Source: Marichromatium gracile | Lineage (GTDB): Bacteria > Pseudomonadota > Gammaproteobacteria > Chromatiales > Chromatiaceae | Direction: 5' to 3' | DNA length: 64,000 nt | NCBI RefSeq assembly: GCF_004343155.1 | Contig: NZ_SMDC01000016.1 | Coordinates: forward strand, 1 to 64,000 | In this document: piece by piece, positions 43,514-54,083 of the stretch | Position numbering within the stretch: the first letter of the stretch is position 1 | Layout of the letters: the number at the start of each line of letters is the position of its first letter | The notes under the pieces: generated by a model | Seen by the model: the letters and a program-made list of their open reading frames with translations, nothing else | Database searches by the model: none | What the model was told of the DNA's origin: nothing | Translations under genes and position numbers: made by a program

Positions 43514-43536
43514 CACCCATCCGAGACCAGCCCGAG

Positions 43537-44817
43537 GTGACCGTGGACGACCCGACCCCCAATCCGAGCCTGCAACCCGACCCCGCGACCGCCGGGCTCC
43601 GTGTCTATCTGGTCGGTGGCGCGGTGCGCGACCGGCTGCTCGGGCGGGTGGTGCGCGAGCGCGACTACGTGGTGGTGGGCGCGCGCGCCGAGACCCTGCG
43701 CGCGCGCGGCTTCCAGCAGGTCGGCAAGGACTTCCCGGTGTTCCTGCATCCGCTCACCAAGGACGAGTACGCGCTCGCCCGCACCGAGCGCAAGACCGCC
43801 CCCGGCTATCACGGCTTCACCGTGCACGCCGATCCCGAGGTCACCCTCGAGCAGGACCTGTTGCGGCGTGATCTCACCGTCAACGCCCTGGCCGAGGACG
43901 CCGAGGGCGGCATCGTCGATCCCTATGGCGGGCTCGCCGATCTCGAGGCGCGGGTGCTGCGTCACGTCTCCCCGGCCTTCGCCGAGGACCCGGTGCGCAT
44001 CCTCCGCCTGGCGCGCTTCGCCGCGCGCTTCGCCGACCTCGGCTTCACCGTCGCCGCCGAGACCCAGACGCTGATGCGCGAGATGGTCGCCGCCGGCGAG
44101 GTCGACGCCCTGGTCCCCGAGCGGGTGTGGCAGGAGCTCTCGCGCGCGCTCTGCGAGCCCCGGCCCTCGCGCTTCTTCGAGGTGTTGCGCGAGTGCGGCG
44201 CGCTGGCGCGGCTGCTGCCCGAGCTCGATCGGCTGTGGGGGGTGGCGCAGCCGCTCAAGTGGCACCCCGAGGTCGATACCGGGGTGCACGCGATGCTGGT
44301 GCTCGACATGGCCGCGCGGCTCTCGCCGCTGCTCGAGGTGCGCTTCGCCGCGCTCTGTCACGACCTCGGCAAGGGCACCACGCCGGCGGAGATCCTGCCC
44401 AGCCACCACGGTCACGAGGCGCGCAGCGTCGAGCTGCTCGAGGCGGTCTGCGACCGCTTCCGGGTGCCCAACCGCTGTCGCGAGCTGGCGCGCATCACCG
44501 CCGGGCAGCACGGGCTGGTGCACAAGGTCGAGGAGCTGCGCGACACCACGGTGCTCGATCTGCTCGAGCGCACCGATGCGCTGCGCCGGCCCGAGCGTTT
44601 CGAGCAGATGCTGATCGCCTGCGAGGCCGACTTCCGCGGTCGCACCGGCTATGCCGAGCGCGACTACCCGCAGGCGGCGTTGCTGCGCCGATTGCAGGCG
44701 GCGGTCGCCGCGCTCGACGTCGGTGCCATCGCCCGCGCCGCCCCCGAACCGCGGTTGATCGCCGGGCGCATCCGCGAGGCGCGACTGGCGGCGATCAGGA
44801 CGGCGCGACAGGGGTGA
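43537..44817 (+). CDS. cca: CCA tRNA nucleotidyltransferase (multifunctional, with HD domain)
   Basis: 426 aa. Adds or repairs the 3' CCA end of tRNAs. Class II nucleotidyltransferase head VYLVGGAVRDRLLG with the active-site acidic pair in ERDYVVVGA; RRDLTVNALAED and DPVRILRLARFAARF are the neck motifs. A C-terminal HD domain (ALCHDLGKGTTP) gives the phosphatase/phosphodiesterase activities of the gammaproteobacterial enzyme. Starts at GTG 43537; homology begins only at residue about 22, so a short N-terminal extension is present or the start is GTG 43543. Confidence 0.95.
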   Translation: MTVDDPTPNPSLQPDPATAGLRVYLVGGAVRDRLLGRVVRERDYVVVGARAETLRARGFQQVGKDFPVFLHPLTKDEYALARTERKTAPGYHGFTVHADPEVTLEQDLLRRDLTVNALAEDAEGGIVDPYGGLADLEARVLRHVSPAFAEDPVRILRLARFAARFADLGFTVAAETQTLMREMVAAGEVDALVPERVWQELSRALCEPRPSRFFEVLRECGALARLLPELDRLWGVAQPLKWHPEVDTGVHAMLVLDMAARLSPLLEVRFAALCHDLGKGTTPAEILPSHHGHEARSVELLEAVCDRFRVPNRCRELARITAGQHGLVHKVEELRDTTVLDLLERTDALRRPERFEQMLIACEADFRGRTGYAERDYPQAALLRRLQAAVAALDVGAIARAAPEPRLIAGRIREARLAAIRTARQG

Positions 44818-44898
44818 GTCCCCTGGTTTGTCCTCGGCGCCGCCTTGGCGCATCATGATGGGTTTCCTTGCGTGTCGACCCCTGACGTATCGAGAATC

Positions 44899-47148
44899 AT
44901 GAGCGAGACCATCAGCTATTCCGCCGAGGGCCTGGAGCAGCGCCCACTCAAGGCCTTCACCGAGAAGGCGTATCTGGACTATTCCATGTACGTCATCCTC
45001 GATCGCGCCTTGCCCCATGTCGGCGACGGTCTCAAGCCGGTACAGCGGCGCATCCTCTATGCGATGTCCGAGCTGGGGCTGTCGGCGACGGCCAAGTTCA
45101 AGAAGTCGGCGCGCACCGTCGGCGACGTGCTCGGCAAGTTCCACCCCCATGGCGACTCGGCCTGCTACGAGGCGATGGTGCTGATGGCGCAGTCCTTCAC
45201 CTATCGCTATCCGCTGGTCGACGGCCAGGGCAACTGGGGCTCGCCCGACGATCCCAAGTCGTTCGCGGCGATGCGTTATACCGAGTCGCGTCTTGCGCCC
45301 TATGCCGAGGTGCTGCTCGACGAGGTGGGGCAGGGCACGGTCGACTGGCAGCCGAACTTCGACGGCACCCTGGAGGAGCCGCGTCTGCTGCCGGCGCGTC
45401 TGCCCAACCTGCTGCTCAACGGCGCCACCGGCATCGCCGTCGGCATGGCCACCGACATCCCGCCGCACAACCTCTGTGAGCTGGCGCGCGCCTGCACCCA
45501 TCTGCTCGAGCACCCCGAGGCCGATGTCGACGCGCTGATGCGTTTCGTCCCCGCGCCCGACTATCCCACCGAGGCCGAGATCGTCACCCCCGCCGCCGAC
45601 CTGCGCAAGCTCTACCACAGCGGTGGCGGCAGCGTGCGGCTGCGCGCCCGTTACGAGGTCGAGCGCGGCGACATCGTCATCACCGCGCTGCCGCACCTGG
45701 TCTCGGGCAGTCGCGTGCTCGAGCAGATCGCCCAGCAGTTCAATGCCAAGAAGCTGCCGATGATCGAGGACTTCCGCGACGAGTCCGATCACGAGTTCCC
45801 GACCCGGCTGGTGATCGTGCCGCGCTCCAACCGGGTCGATATCGCGCGGCTGATGTCGCACCTGTTCGCCACCACCGATCTCGAGCGCAGCTATCGCGTC
45901 AACATGAACATGATCGCGCTCGACGGTCGCCCGCGGGTGATGAACCTGCGCGAGATCCTCGTCGAGTGGCTCGCCTACCGCACCGAGACGGTCCGCCGCC
46001 GCCTCAACCACCGGCTCGACAAGGTGCTCGAGCGCCTGCATCTGCTCGACGGGCTGCTGATCGCCTTCCTCAACCTCGACGAGGTGATCGCCATCATCCG
46101 CACCGAGGACGAGCCCAAGGCGGTGCTGATGGCGCGCTTCGCGCTCACCGAGACCCAGGCCGACTACATCCTCAACACCCGACTGCGCCAGCTCGCGCGG
46201 CTCGAGGAGATGAAGATCCGCGCCGATCAGGAGACGCTGAGTGCCGAGCGCGATGAGTTGCGCGCCATCCTCGACGACCCCGCGGCGCTGCGCCGGCTGC
46301 TCGCCGCGGAGTTCGCCGCCGACGCCGAGCGCTACGGCGACGCGCGGCGCTCGCCGCTGGTCGAGCGCGCCGCGGCGCACGCCATCGACGAGACCGAGCT
46401 GGCGCCGAGCGAGCCGGTGACCGTGGTGCTCTCGGAGAAGGGCTGGGCGCGCGCGGCCAAGGGGCACGACGTCGATCCGGCCGGGTTCAACTATCGCTCG
46501 GGGGATCGCTTTCTCGCCGCGGCGCGCGCGCGCAGCAATCAGGCGGTGGCCTTCCTCGACTCGCGTGGGCGCAGCTACAGCCTGCAGGCCCACACCCTGC
46601 CTTCGGCACGCGGCCAGGGCGAGCCGCTCACCGGGCGTTTCGACCCGCCCTCGGGGGCGCGTTTCGTGGCGGTGCTGGCCGCCGTCGAGGGGCGCTATCT
46701 GCTCGCCTCGGATGCCGGTTACGGCTTCCTCGCCCGCGCCGCCGACCTGGTGGCCAAGCCCAAGGGCGGCAAGGCGGTGCTGACCTTGCCCAAGGGTGCC
46801 GAGGTGCTCGACCCGGTGGCGGTCCCGGCGGTCGAGGGCGCGCTGGTGGCGGTGGCCAGCAGCAGCGGTCATCTGCTGCTCTTCCCCCTCGAGGAGCTGC
46901 CGGAGATGAGCCGGGGCAAGGGCAACAAGCTGATCGCCATCCCCACTGCCCGCGCCGCCGCGCGCGAGGAGCTGATGGTGGCGATGGCGGTGGTCGCGCC
47001 CGATGGCGTGCTGCGGGTGCGCGCCGGCAAGCGCGAGCTGACGCTCAAGGCGCGTGATCTGGAGGCCTATCGCGGTGATCGCGGTCGTCGCGGTCGGTTG
47101 TTGCCGCGCGGCTTCCAGCGGGTCGAGGCGCTGAGCGCCGAGCGCTGA
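44899..47148 (+). CDS. parC: DNA topoisomerase IV subunit A
   Basis: 749 aa. Type IIA topoisomerase breakage-reunion subunit that decatenates daughter chromosomes with ParE. Catalytic Tyr127 lies in [15 protein letters not shown]; the quinolone-pocket region [15 protein letters not shown] and the stretch [20 protein letters not shown] are typical. The C-terminal part has a degenerate beta-pinwheel ([19 protein letters not shown]) as in ParC rather than GyrA. Start ATG 44899 gives [18 protein letters not shown]. parE is not in the window. Confidence 0.96.
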   Translation: MSETISYSAEGLEQRPLKAFTEKAYLDYSMYVILDRALPHVGDGLKPVQRRILYAMSELGLSATAKFKKSARTVGDVLGKFHPHGDSACYEAMVLMAQSFTYRYPLVDGQGNWGSPDDPKSFAAMRYTESRLAPYAEVLLDEVGQGTVDWQPNFDGTLEEPRLLPARLPNLLLNGATGIAVGMATDIPPHNLCELARACTHLLEHPEADVDALMRFVPAPDYPTEAEIVTPAADLRKLYHSGGGSVRLRARYEVERGDIVITALPHLVSGSRVLEQIAQQFNAKKLPMIEDFRDESDHEFPTRLVIVPRSNRVDIARLMSHLFATTDLERSYRVNMNMIALDGRPRVMNLREILVEWLAYRTETVRRRLNHRLDKVLERLHLLDGLLIAFLNLDEVIAIIRTEDEPKAVLMARFALTETQADYILNTRLRQLARLEEMKIRADQETLSAERDELRAILDDPAALRRLLAAEFAADAERYGDARRSPLVERAAAHAIDETELAPSEPVTVVLSEKGWARAAKGHDVDPAGFNYRSGDRFLAAARARSNQAVAFLDSRGRSYSLQAHTLPSARGQGEPLTGRFDPPSGARFVAVLAAVEGRYLLASDAGYGFLARAADLVAKPKGGKAVLTLPKGAEVLDPVAVPAVEGALVAVASSSGHLLLFPLEELPEMSRGKGNKLIAIPTARAAAREELMVAMAVVAPDGVLRVRAGKRELTLKARDLEAYRGDRGRRGRLLPRGFQRVEALSAER

Positions 47149-47163
47149 TCGCACACGGGGTGC

Positions 47164-47184
47164 GGCGCACTCGCCGAGTGCGCC
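47164..47184 (+). other. Near-perfect palindrome downstream of parC
   Basis: GGCGCACTCG-C-CGAGTGCGCC, 15 nt after the parC stop. It could form an 8-9-bp hairpin at the transcript end but lacks a U-tract; possible terminator. Confidence 0.35.
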
Positions 47185-47252
47185 GGGGGCAGGGTGAGGC
47201 CCTGCCGGTGATGCGTCGCGTCGAGGCCGGTGGCAGGCAAAAGGAGGTGACG

Positions 47253-48350
47253 ATGCTCGATGGAAACCGCTCGACGATCCTGCTCGTCGATGACTCGCCC
47301 GAGAACCTGGTGGTGCTCAGCGAGCTGCTGCAGCCGGAGTTCAGGGTGCGCGTGGCCATCTCCGGCGAGAAGGCGTTGCGCGTGGTCAGTCGCGCGCCGC
47401 TCCCCGATCTGGTGCTGCTCGATGTGATGATGCCGGACATGGACGGCTATGCGGTGTTCGAGCGGCTGCGCGCCGATCCGCTGACCGCCGACACCCCGGT
47501 GATCTTCGTCACCGCGATGGACAGCGACGAGGCCGAGACCCGCGGACTCGACGTCGGTGCGGTCGACTATATCGCCAAGCCGGTCAATCCGCGCATCCTG
47601 CTCGCCCGTGTCCGTACCCAGCTCGAACTCAAGCGCGCGCGTGATCTGTTGCGTGACCACAACGCCCAGCTCGAGCTGGAGATCAGGCGGCGGATGCGCG
47701 ACAACGTGCTGACCGAGCAGGTCAGCATCCTCGCCCTGGCGCACCTGGCCGAGATCCGCGATCCCGAGACCGGTAACCATCTGCGCCGCACCCAGCGCTA
47801 TGTCCACGCCCTGGCCAGGCAGCTACGCGAACACCCGCGTTTCGAGACCTTCCTCGCCGGGCGTACCATCGAGGAGCTGGCGCGCTCGGCACCGCTGCAC
47901 GATATCGGCAAGGTCGGTATCCCCGATCACATCCTGCGCAAACCCGGTCGTCTGTCGGCCGATGAGTGGGAGGTGATGAAGACCCATGCCAAACTCGGCA
48001 GCCTCGCCATCGAGCAGGCCGAGCGCGATGCCGAGCGTCCGGTCGAGTTTCTCGCACTCGCCAAGGACATCGCCCACTATCATCATGAGAAGTGGGACGG
48101 CAGCGGTTATCCCGAGGGGCTCGCCGGGGATGCCATCCCGATCGCCGCGCGACTGATGGCGCTCGCCGATGTCTTCGACGCCTTGATCTCGCGCCGGGTC
48201 TACAAGGCGCCGATGGGATTTGCGGAGGCGCGCGACATCATCCTCGCCGGTCGGGGCACGCACTTCGACCCGGATGTCACCGATGCCTTCATGGCGCGCT
48301 TCGATGAGTTCTGCGAGATCGCCACGCGATTCGGCGAGATCGAGGCATGA
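47253..48350 (+). CDS. Response regulator with HD-GYP c-di-GMP phosphodiesterase domain
   Basis: 365 aa. An N-terminal receiver domain (ILLVDDSPENLVVL; phospho-acceptor Asp in LVLLDVMMPDMDG; Lys in YIAKPVNPR) is joined by a helix to an HD-GYP domain with HDIGKVGIPDHIL and HHEKWDGSGYPEGL intact. It probably degrades c-di-GMP when phosphorylated. The ATG at 47253 has the ideal ribosome site AAAGGAGGTGA, so the upstream open frame is not used. The hybrid kinase gene 158 bp downstream on the same strand is a possible partner. Confidence 0.94.
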   Translation: MLDGNRSTILLVDDSPENLVVLSELLQPEFRVRVAISGEKALRVVSRAPLPDLVLLDVMMPDMDGYAVFERLRADPLTADTPVIFVTAMDSDEAETRGLDVGAVDYIAKPVNPRILLARVRTQLELKRARDLLRDHNAQLELEIRRRMRDNVLTEQVSILALAHLAEIRDPETGNHLRRTQRYVHALARQLREHPRFETFLAGRTIEELARSAPLHDIGKVGIPDHILRKPGRLSADEWEVMKTHAKLGSLAIEQAERDAERPVEFLALAKDIAHYHHEKWDGSGYPEGLAGDAIPIAARLMALADVFDALISRRVYKAPMGFAEARDIILAGRGTHFDPDVTDAFMARFDEFCEIATRFGEIEA

Positions 48351-48508
48351 GTCCGCGACAGTCGTGACGGCGGGTCAGTGATTCGCGGCGCCCGCTCCAG
48401 TGCAGCCCAATCAAGCATTCAGATGGAGGTGAAGGCGATGGCGCGATCATGGGATAGCGGCTCCGCAGCGGGTCATCACGCCAGGGCTTTCCGGGTGAAC
48501 GCCCGTCG

Positions 48509-51500
48509 ATGAAGACCGATCAGGGGCGCGCCACCGCCGGGGGGCAGGGACATGCCGGGCGCCGGTGGCCGATCGGATATGTCATCGTCGCCGGGTTGTG
48601 GGTGCTGTTCTCCGACCTGTTGCTGGTTGCGCTGGGTGGTGGGCCGCCCTGGCTGGTGATGGCGAGCGTGCTCTCCGGCGCCCTGCTGGTCGCCGCCAGC
48701 GCGCTGCTGTTGCTCGTCGCCGCGGACCGGGCGCTGGAACCGGCTCCACCGTCCAGGTTGCCGCGTGCGCAATGGCCGCCGGTGCTGTTGATGCTCACGG
48801 CGATCGTGTCGCTGGCGATCACCGGGGGCTGGTTCTCCTACGAGCACCAGCGCACGACACTCGCCGAGACCCTGCAGACCATCGCCGAGCTCAAGGTGCG
48901 CCAGGTCGAGCACTGGCTCGACGAGCGCCTCGGTGACGCGCGGATGATCCAGACCAGCCGGCTGTATGCCGGGCTCTATCGCGACTGGCGGGCCGGTGAC
49001 GCCGCCGTGGGCGAGGTGTTGTGCGCACGGATCCTCGAGTATGCCCGTTTCAACAATTTCGGCGAGGCGCGCTTGGTCGGCCCCGAGGGTGATCAACTCT
49101 GTGGTGCCGGTGGTCCCGGGGCACCGCTGCCAGGGTTGCTCAGCGAGGCGGTGGCTCAGGCCGTCGCCGTGCGGCAGGTCGTGGTGCAGGGGCCCTATCG
49201 CGATGCCGGCGACCGTCTTCATGTCGACTTCCTGGTGCCGCTGCCGCTCGATCAGCAGGAGTCGCCGCCGGTGGCGGTGCTGCACAACGATCCCACCGAG
49301 AACCTCTATCCGCTGCTCTCCTTCTGGCCGCTGCCGAACTCCTCGGGCGAATCGCTGCTGTTTCGGCGCGAGGGCGATGCCGTGGTGTCGCTCAACGCCT
49401 TTCGCTATCGCCCGGACAGTGCCGCGCGGTCGCGGACCCCGCTGACTGCCGAGCGGGTGATCGCAGTGCAGGCGATGCTCGCCCCGGAATTGCTCGGCAC
49501 CCTGGTCGAGGGGGTGGATTATCGCGGGGTGCCCTCGCTCGGCGTGGTGCTGTCGGTTCCCGGGGTGGACTGGTTCCTGGTCGCCAAGGTCGATCGTCGC
49601 GAGCTGTGGGCCGGGGTGGTGCGCGATGTGCGCTGGATCGTGCTGGCGGCGCTGCTGGCGGCGCTGATGGTCCTGGCCGGCGCGGCGCTGTTGCGCCAGC
49701 GTCAGCGCCTGCTCTATGCCGAGCGGCTGCGTCATTCGCACGACGAGCGGTTGCGCGCGCTGAACCTGCTCGGGGCGATCGCCGAGGCCTCGCCCGATGC
49801 CATCTTCGCCAAGGATCTCGAAGGGCGTTATCTGCTCTTCAATCGCGCCGCCACCACCCTGGTGGGATATCGCGCCGAAGAGGTGCTGGGTCAGGACGAC
49901 CGGCTGCTGTTCCCGCCCGATCAGGCCGCTCAGGTCATGGCCAGGGACCATGACACCGTCGCCCGCGGGGTCAACACGACCTTTCTCGAACACCTGAGCT
50001 GCGCCGCCGGCGAGCGCATCATGCAGACCACCAAGGGGCCGCTGCGCAACGGGGATGGCGAGGTCATCGGGGTGTTCGGGATCGCGCGCGACATCACCGA
50101 GATCCACCGTGCCGAGCAGGCCCAGGCCGACGAGGCGCTGATGCGCAAGATCCTGATCGAGCAGTCGCGCGATGCGATCGTGATACTCGACCAGGACGGC
50201 GGTGTGCTCGAGGCCAACGAGAGCTTTGCCGGGATGCTCGGCTGTTCGCTCGAGGCGGCGCTGCAGCTGCGGCTCTGGGAGTGGGATCCGGACTGGTCGC
50301 GTGAGCGGACGCTGGAGGTGCTGCAGCGCTTCGAACTCGGCTCGGGCATCCTCGAGACCAAGTGGCGCCGCAGCGATGGCCAATGCATCGATGTCGAGGT
50401 CGCCTTCAATCAGATCGAGCATCGCGAGGTCCGGCTGGTGTTCTGTGTCTGTCGCGACATCACCGTACGCAAGCGTGCCCAGGAGGAGGTGACACGGCTC
50501 TCGCGGGTGATCGAGCAGACCCAGGAGAGCATCGTCATCACCGACCTCGAGGGTCGTATCGAGTTCGTCAACGACTCCTTCCTGCGGACCTCGGGCTACA
50601 CCGAGGCGGAGGTGCTCGGCAAGAACCCGCGGCTGCTGCGCTCGGGCAAGACCTCGCACGAGACCTATGTCGAGCTGTGGCGGACGATCACCGGCGGGCG
50701 TTCGTGGAGCGGTGAGTTCGTCAATCGACGCAAGGACGGCGAGGAGTTCATCGAGTTCGCCATCATCAGCCCGATCCGCCAGCCCGACGGCCGCATCAGC
50801 CATTACGCGGCGATCAAGACCGATGTCACCGAGCGGCGCCATATCGAGCGCGAGCTCGCCGAGCACCGCGATCATCTCGAGGAGCTGGTGGCCGACCGGA
50901 CGGTGGAACTCGAACGCGCGCGCGAGAGCGCCGAGGCGGCCACCCGTGCCAAGAGTGCCTTCCTCGCCAACATGAGCCACGAGATCCGCACCCCGATGAA
51001 CGCCATCCTCGGGCTCACCTATCTGCTCCAGCGCGACGAGCTGGCTCCCTCGCAGAGCGAACGGCTCGACAAGATCAGCGGCGCGGCACGTCACCTGCTG
51101 TCGATCATCGACGACATCCTCGATCTCTCCAAGATCGAGGCCGGACGGATGGAGCTGCACCAGCTCGACTTCCCGCTGCTCGCGATCCTCGATCACGTAC
51201 GCTCGCTGATCGCCGATCAGGCGCGGGTCAAGGGGCTGGCCGTGGAGATCGATTGCGACGATGTGCCGCACTGGCTGTACGGCGATCCGACGCGGCTGCG
51301 CCAGGCGCTGCTCAACTATGCCGCCAATGCCGTCAAGTTCACCGAGCACGGTCGCATCGCGCTGCGTGCGCGGCTGCTCGAGCAGCATGCCGATGAGGTA
51401 CTGGTGCGTTTCGAGGTCAGTGATACCGGTATCGGCATTACGCCGGAGCAGCGCGTGCGCCTGTTCACCGCCTTCGAGCAGGCCGACGCCTCCACGACCC

Positions 51501-52756
51501 GTCGTCACGGTGGGACCGGGTTGGGGCTGGCGATCACCCGACGTCTGGCCGAGCTGATGGGCGGCGCGGTCGGGGTCGATAGTCAGCCCGGTCACGGTAG
51601 CACCTTCTGGTTCACCGCCCGGTTGCAGCGCGGGCGTGGCAAGGTGCCGCCGCAGCTCGATGTCGTCGCGCCGTCCCAGGAGGCGGAGCTGCGCGAGCGC
51701 TTCTCCGGGACCCGCTTGCTGCTGGTCGAGGACAATGTGGTCAATCGCGAGGTGGCGCTCGACCTGCTGCAGTCGGTCGGGCTCCGGGTCGATATCGCAA
51801 ACAATGGCGCCGAGGCGGTGGCCAAGGTCGGGGTGGAACGTTATGCGCTGGTGTTGATGGATGTGCAGATGCCGGAGATGGACGGTCTGGAGGCGACCCG
51901 CCGGATCCGCGCCCTGGAGCTGGAGCAGCAGCCGGCGATCCTGGCGATGAGCGCCAATGTCTTCGACGAGGACCGGCAGCAGTGTCTGCGGGCCGGCATG
52001 AACGACTTCGTCGCCAAGCCGGTCGATCCCGACACCCTCTACGGCATCCTGCTCAAGTGGCTCTCGAATGGTGCGCCGTCCATCGAGTCGGCCCGCCCCC
52101 CGCTGCCCGAGATCGTGCCCGACGATACCGCGTTGGCCGCACGGCTGGCGGCGCTTCCGGGCATCGACGGGCTGCGCGGGTTGAGCGCGGTGCGCGGCCG
52201 CACCCAGTCCTACCTGCGGCTGTTGCGGCTCTTCCTGCGTGATCATGGCCGGGAGCCGGAGCGCATCGCCGAGGCCTTGGCCCGTGATCAGCTGGCTCAC
52301 GCCCGTCAATTGGTGCATGCCTGCAAGGGTGCCGCCGCGACGGTGGCCGTCGATGCCGTGACCGAACCGCTGATCCGGCTGCTCCCGCTGATCGAGCGCG
52401 ACAGCGAAAAGACGCGCCAGCGGCGTGCCGAGCTGCTGGTCGAACTCGAACGGGGGCTGCGCCTGGTCGAGCGTGGGCTGGATGAACTGGCGGCCGAAGG
52501 GCAGGATGAGCGCGTTGCGATCGATGATGCGGTTGACCCCGGTCACTTCACCTCGACCCTCGACGAACTCGAACGCCTGCTGCGTGAGGATGACGCCGCC
52601 GCGTTGCACTTGCTCGAGGAGGCCGAACCCTTGTTGCGTGCGGCGTTGGGGGATCGATTGCGCGCGCTCGCCCACGAGATCGAGCGCTTCGACTTCGATG
52701 CGGCCCTGGTGACGCTGGGTGCGGCGCGCGCTCGGATGACCCCGGGGGAGCGCTGA
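48509..52756 (+). CDS. Hybrid sensor histidine kinase (membrane sensor, 3 PAS, HisKA, HATPase, REC, HPt)
   Basis: 1415 aa. Three hydrophobic stretches within residues 22-112 and one at about 372-392 bracket an extracytoplasmic sensor region of about 260 residues. Three PAS domains follow (about 410-535, 545-660, 670-790), then a HisKA domain with His824 ([10 protein letters not shown]) and an HATPase ([24 protein letters not shown]). The receiver's Asp1118 lies in [15 protein letters not shown]-terminal HPt domain with His1270 (LVHACKGAA) completes a full internal phosphorelay. Output partner unknown; the HD-GYP response regulator just upstream is the obvious candidate. Start ATG 48509 lacks a strong ribosome site. 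Confidence 0.94.
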   Translation: MKTDQGRATAGGQGHAGRRWPIGYVIVAGLWVLFSDLLLVALGGGPPWLVMASVLSGALLVAASALLLLVAADRALEPAPPSRLPRAQWPPVLLMLTAIVSLAITGGWFSYEHQRTTLAETLQTIAELKVRQVEHWLDERLGDARMIQTSRLYAGLYRDWRAGDAAVGEVLCARILEYARFNNFGEARLVGPEGDQLCGAGGPGAPLPGLLSEAVAQAVAVRQVVVQGPYRDAGDRLHVDFLVPLPLDQQESPPVAVLHNDPTENLYPLLSFWPLPNSSGESLLFRREGDAVVSLNAFRYRPDSAARSRTPLTAERVIAVQAMLAPELLGTLVEGVDYRGVPSLGVVLSVPGVDWFLVAKVDRRELWAGVVRDVRWIVLAALLAALMVLAGAALLRQRQRLLYAERLRHSHDERLRALNLLGAIAEASPDAIFAKDLEGRYLLFNRAATTLVGYRAEEVLGQDDRLLFPPDQAAQVMARDHDTVARGVNTTFLEHLSCAAGERIMQTTKGPLRNGDGEVIGVFGIARDITEIHRAEQAQADEALMRKILIEQSRDAIVILDQDGGVLEANESFAGMLGCSLEAALQLRLWEWDPDWSRERTLEVLQRFELGSGILETKWRRSDGQCIDVEVAFNQIEHREVRLVFCVCRDITVRKRAQEEVTRLSRVIEQTQESIVITDLEGRIEFVNDSFLRTSGYTEAEVLGKNPRLLRSGKTSHETYVELWRTITGGRSWSGEFVNRRKDGEEFIEFAIISPIRQPDGRISHYAAIKTDVTERRHIERELAEHRDHLEELVADRTVELERARESAEAATRAKSAFLANMSHEIRTPMNAILGLTYLLQRDELAPSQSERLDKISGAARHLLSIIDDILDLSKIEAGRMELHQLDFPLLAILDHVRSLIADQARVKGLAVEIDCDDVPHWLYGDPTRLRQALLNYAANAVKFTEHGRIALRARLLEQHADEVLVRFEVSDTGIGITPEQRVRLFTAFEQADASTTRRHGGTGLGLAITRRLAELMGGAVGVDSQPGHGSTFWFTARLQRGRGKVPPQLDVVAPSQEAELRERFSGTRLLLVEDNVVNREVALDLLQSVGLRVDIANNGAEAVAKVGVERYALVLMDVQMPEMDGLEATRRIRALELEQQPAILAMSANVFDEDRQQCLRAGMNDFVAKPVDPDTLYGILLKWLSNGAPSIESARPPLPEIVPDDTALAARLAALPGIDGLRGLSAVRGRTQSYLRLLRLFLRDHGREPERIAEALARDQLAHARQLVHACKGAAATVAVDAVTEPLIRLLPLIERDSEKTRQRRAELLVELERGLRLVERGLDELAAEGQDERVAIDDAVDPGHFTSTLDELERLLREDDAAALHLLEEAEPLLRAALGDRLRALAHEIERFDFDAALVTLGAARARMTPGER

Positions 52757-52843
52757 GTCTCGGGATGCGCCGGCGCCGGGCGGGGAGGGGGCTCGATGGA
52801 GGCTGACTCCAAGGGGGCAATGGGGCGGATGATTCAAATGGGC

Positions 52844-52871
52844 TTGACACGATCGGACTGAAGCCTTAAAG
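52844..52871 (+). promoter_or_regulatory. Promoter of the first tRNA-Leu(CAG)
   Basis: Exact TTGACA (52844-52849), 16-bp spacer, TTAAAG (52866-52871). It is 53 bp from the tRNA 5' end. The -10 is weaker than that of the second copy. Confidence 0.6.
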
Positions 52872-52878
52872 TTCCAGT

Positions 52879-53012
52879 CCTCGCCAGGGAGCGAAGGGCC
52901 AGGTCCCATCATCCCGACCCTCATGCCGAGGTGGCGGAATTGGTAGACGCGCATGGTTCAGGTCCATGTGGGCGAAAGCTCGTGGAGGTTCAAGTCCTCT
53001 CCTCGGCACCAT
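52879..53012. repeat. Inverted repeat arm A (tRNA-Leu plus 46 bp upstream)
   Basis: Matches 53878-54013 in inverted orientation. The 87-bp tRNA part is identical; the upstream part (CTCGCCAGGGAGCGA... to CCCTCAT) differs by three substitutions and a 2-bp indel. Similarity ends just after the tRNA 3' end. Confidence 0.9.
52925..53011 (+). tRNA. tRNA-Leu(CAG)
   Basis: 87 nt with encoded CCA. Acceptor stem GCCGAGG/CCTCGGC, D-arm with AATTGGTAGACGC, anticodon loop TTCAGGT (anticodon CAG), long class II variable arm TGGGCGAAAGCTCG, and T-loop GTTCAAGTC. Reads CUG, the main leucine codon in this GC-rich genome. Ends 47 bp before a rho-independent terminator. Confidence 0.97.
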
Positions 53013-53057
53013 ATTCCAAGCTCATGTCCCAGTGACGTGACTGAAGCGAAAGAAGCA

Positions 53058-53081
53058 AACCGACCCAATGGTCGGTTTTTT
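53058..53081 (+). terminator. Rho-independent terminator of tRNA-Leu
   Basis: AACCGACC-CAAT-GGTCGGTT followed by a T-run, 47 bp after the tRNA. A classical strong terminator. Confidence 0.9.
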
Positions 53082-53235
53082 CGTTTCTGCGTCCCGGCAA
53101 GGCGCTCCAGCGATCGCATTCATCGTCTCGGTGAGGCATGGTCGACGCGCGATCGGTATGATGGGCGCACCGTTGCGCCGCCGTCGGCGCGCATGTCCGA
53201 TCATCCCGCCGTCACGGCCTCAGCGCTCTGGACCC

Positions 53236-53667
53236 ATGACCCGTATCGACTTCTACACCCTTGCCGCGGACAGCAGCGGCGACCGCTTCATCTTCACCTG
53301 TCGCCTGCTCGAGCGCATCCGTGCCGAAGGGTTGCGCGTGCTGGTGTATTGTCCGGAGAGCGAGTGGGCGCGCCATCTCGACCGGCTGCTGTGGACCTTC
53401 CGCGAGGACGGTTTTCTGCCTCATGGGCTGGTCGGGCAGGTCGATGCCGAGTTCACCCCGGTGCTGATCGGCGCCGATCCGCGCCCGCCGGTGCCGACCG
53501 AGGTGCTGGTCAATCTTGCGCTGACGCCGCCGGACGACCTCTCGCCCTTCGCGCGGGTCTGCGAGCCGCTCGACCAGACGCCGAGCGTGCTCGAGGCGGG
53601 GCGGGCGCGCTATCGTCACTACCGCCAGCTCGGTCATCCGCTGGAGCATCATCAGGTGCGGCTCTGA
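53236..53667 (+). CDS. holC: DNA polymerase III subunit chi
   Basis: 143 aa. N-terminal MTRIDFYTLAADSSGDRFIFTCRLLERI and the Trp/Leu-rich WARHLDRLLWTFREDGFLPH are typical of HolC, which links the clamp loader to SSB. The end (ARARYRHYRQLGHPLEHH) is also typical. Usually holC neighbours pepA and valS; here it sits alone between two inverted tRNA-Leu genes. The open frame extends upstream to 53068, but homology starts at ATG 53236. Confidence 0.92.
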   Translation: MTRIDFYTLAADSSGDRFIFTCRLLERIRAEGLRVLVYCPESEWARHLDRLLWTFREDGFLPHGLVGQVDAEFTPVLIGADPRPPVPTEVLVNLALTPPDDLSPFARVCEPLDQTPSVLEAGRARYRHYRQLGHPLEHHQVRL

Positions 53668-53878
53668 CGGGTTGCGGCGCGGCGCGACCCTGTGGTGGCG
53701 CGCGCAAAACCGTCGTCTCGATCGATCCTGGCGATGAGGCTCGGACAGCTCGCAAGCGAAGCGGCGACTTTTCGGCTAACATAGGGGTGCGACTCGATCG
53801 CTGCAGCGTCATTGGAATGACCCTGTGGTCGAGCGACTCGACGGATGCGATCGGGGAAGGGGGATCTCGGAGAGGAGA
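53668..53878. other. Non-coding region between holC and the second tRNA-Leu
   Basis: 211 bp. No credible gene; no clear terminator for either holC or the minus-strand tRNA is visible. Confidence 0.5.
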
Positions 53879-54013
53879 TGGTGCCGAGGAGAGGACTTGA
53901 ACCTCCACGAGCTTTCGCCCACATGGACCTGAACCATGCGCGTCTACCAATTCCGCCACCTCGGCATGAGGGTCGGGATGATGGGCCTTGGCCCGTCGCT
54001 CCCTGGCGAGGCG
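53878..54013. repeat. Inverted repeat arm B (second tRNA-Leu plus 48 bp upstream)
   Basis: Inverted partner of 52879-53012. The two arms flank 865 bp containing a terminator and holC. Confidence 0.9.
53879..53965 (-). tRNA. tRNA-Leu(CAG), second identical copy
   Basis: Reverse complement is identical over all 87 nt to the copy at 52925-53011, including the encoded CCA and anticodon CAG. Transcribed towards holC from its own strong promoter at 54020-54048. Confidence 0.97.
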
Positions 54014-54019
54014 GCAAAT

Positions 54020-54048
54020 AATAGTGAGACAAGCCGACCCTGTCAACG
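54020..54048 (-). promoter_or_regulatory. Strong sigma-70 promoter of the second tRNA-Leu
   Basis: On the minus strand: exact TTGACA (54043-54048), 17-bp spacer, TATTAT (54020-54025), 54 bp from the tRNA 5' end. It lies only 36 bp from the divergent rnr start codon, so the two transcripts' start regions are very close. Confidence 0.82.
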
Positions 54049-54083
54049 CTAAACTGGATTTTTTTCCGACAGACTGGATTCAC

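Noticed and set aside
43513-47154. 1213-codon minus-strand frame opposite cca and parC
   Set aside because: Antisense shadow spanning two well-recognised genes.
48476-52954. 1492-codon minus-strand frame opposite the hybrid kinase
   Set aside because: Antisense shadow; no recognisable domain, whereas the plus strand has PAS, HisKA, HATPase, REC and HPt motifs.
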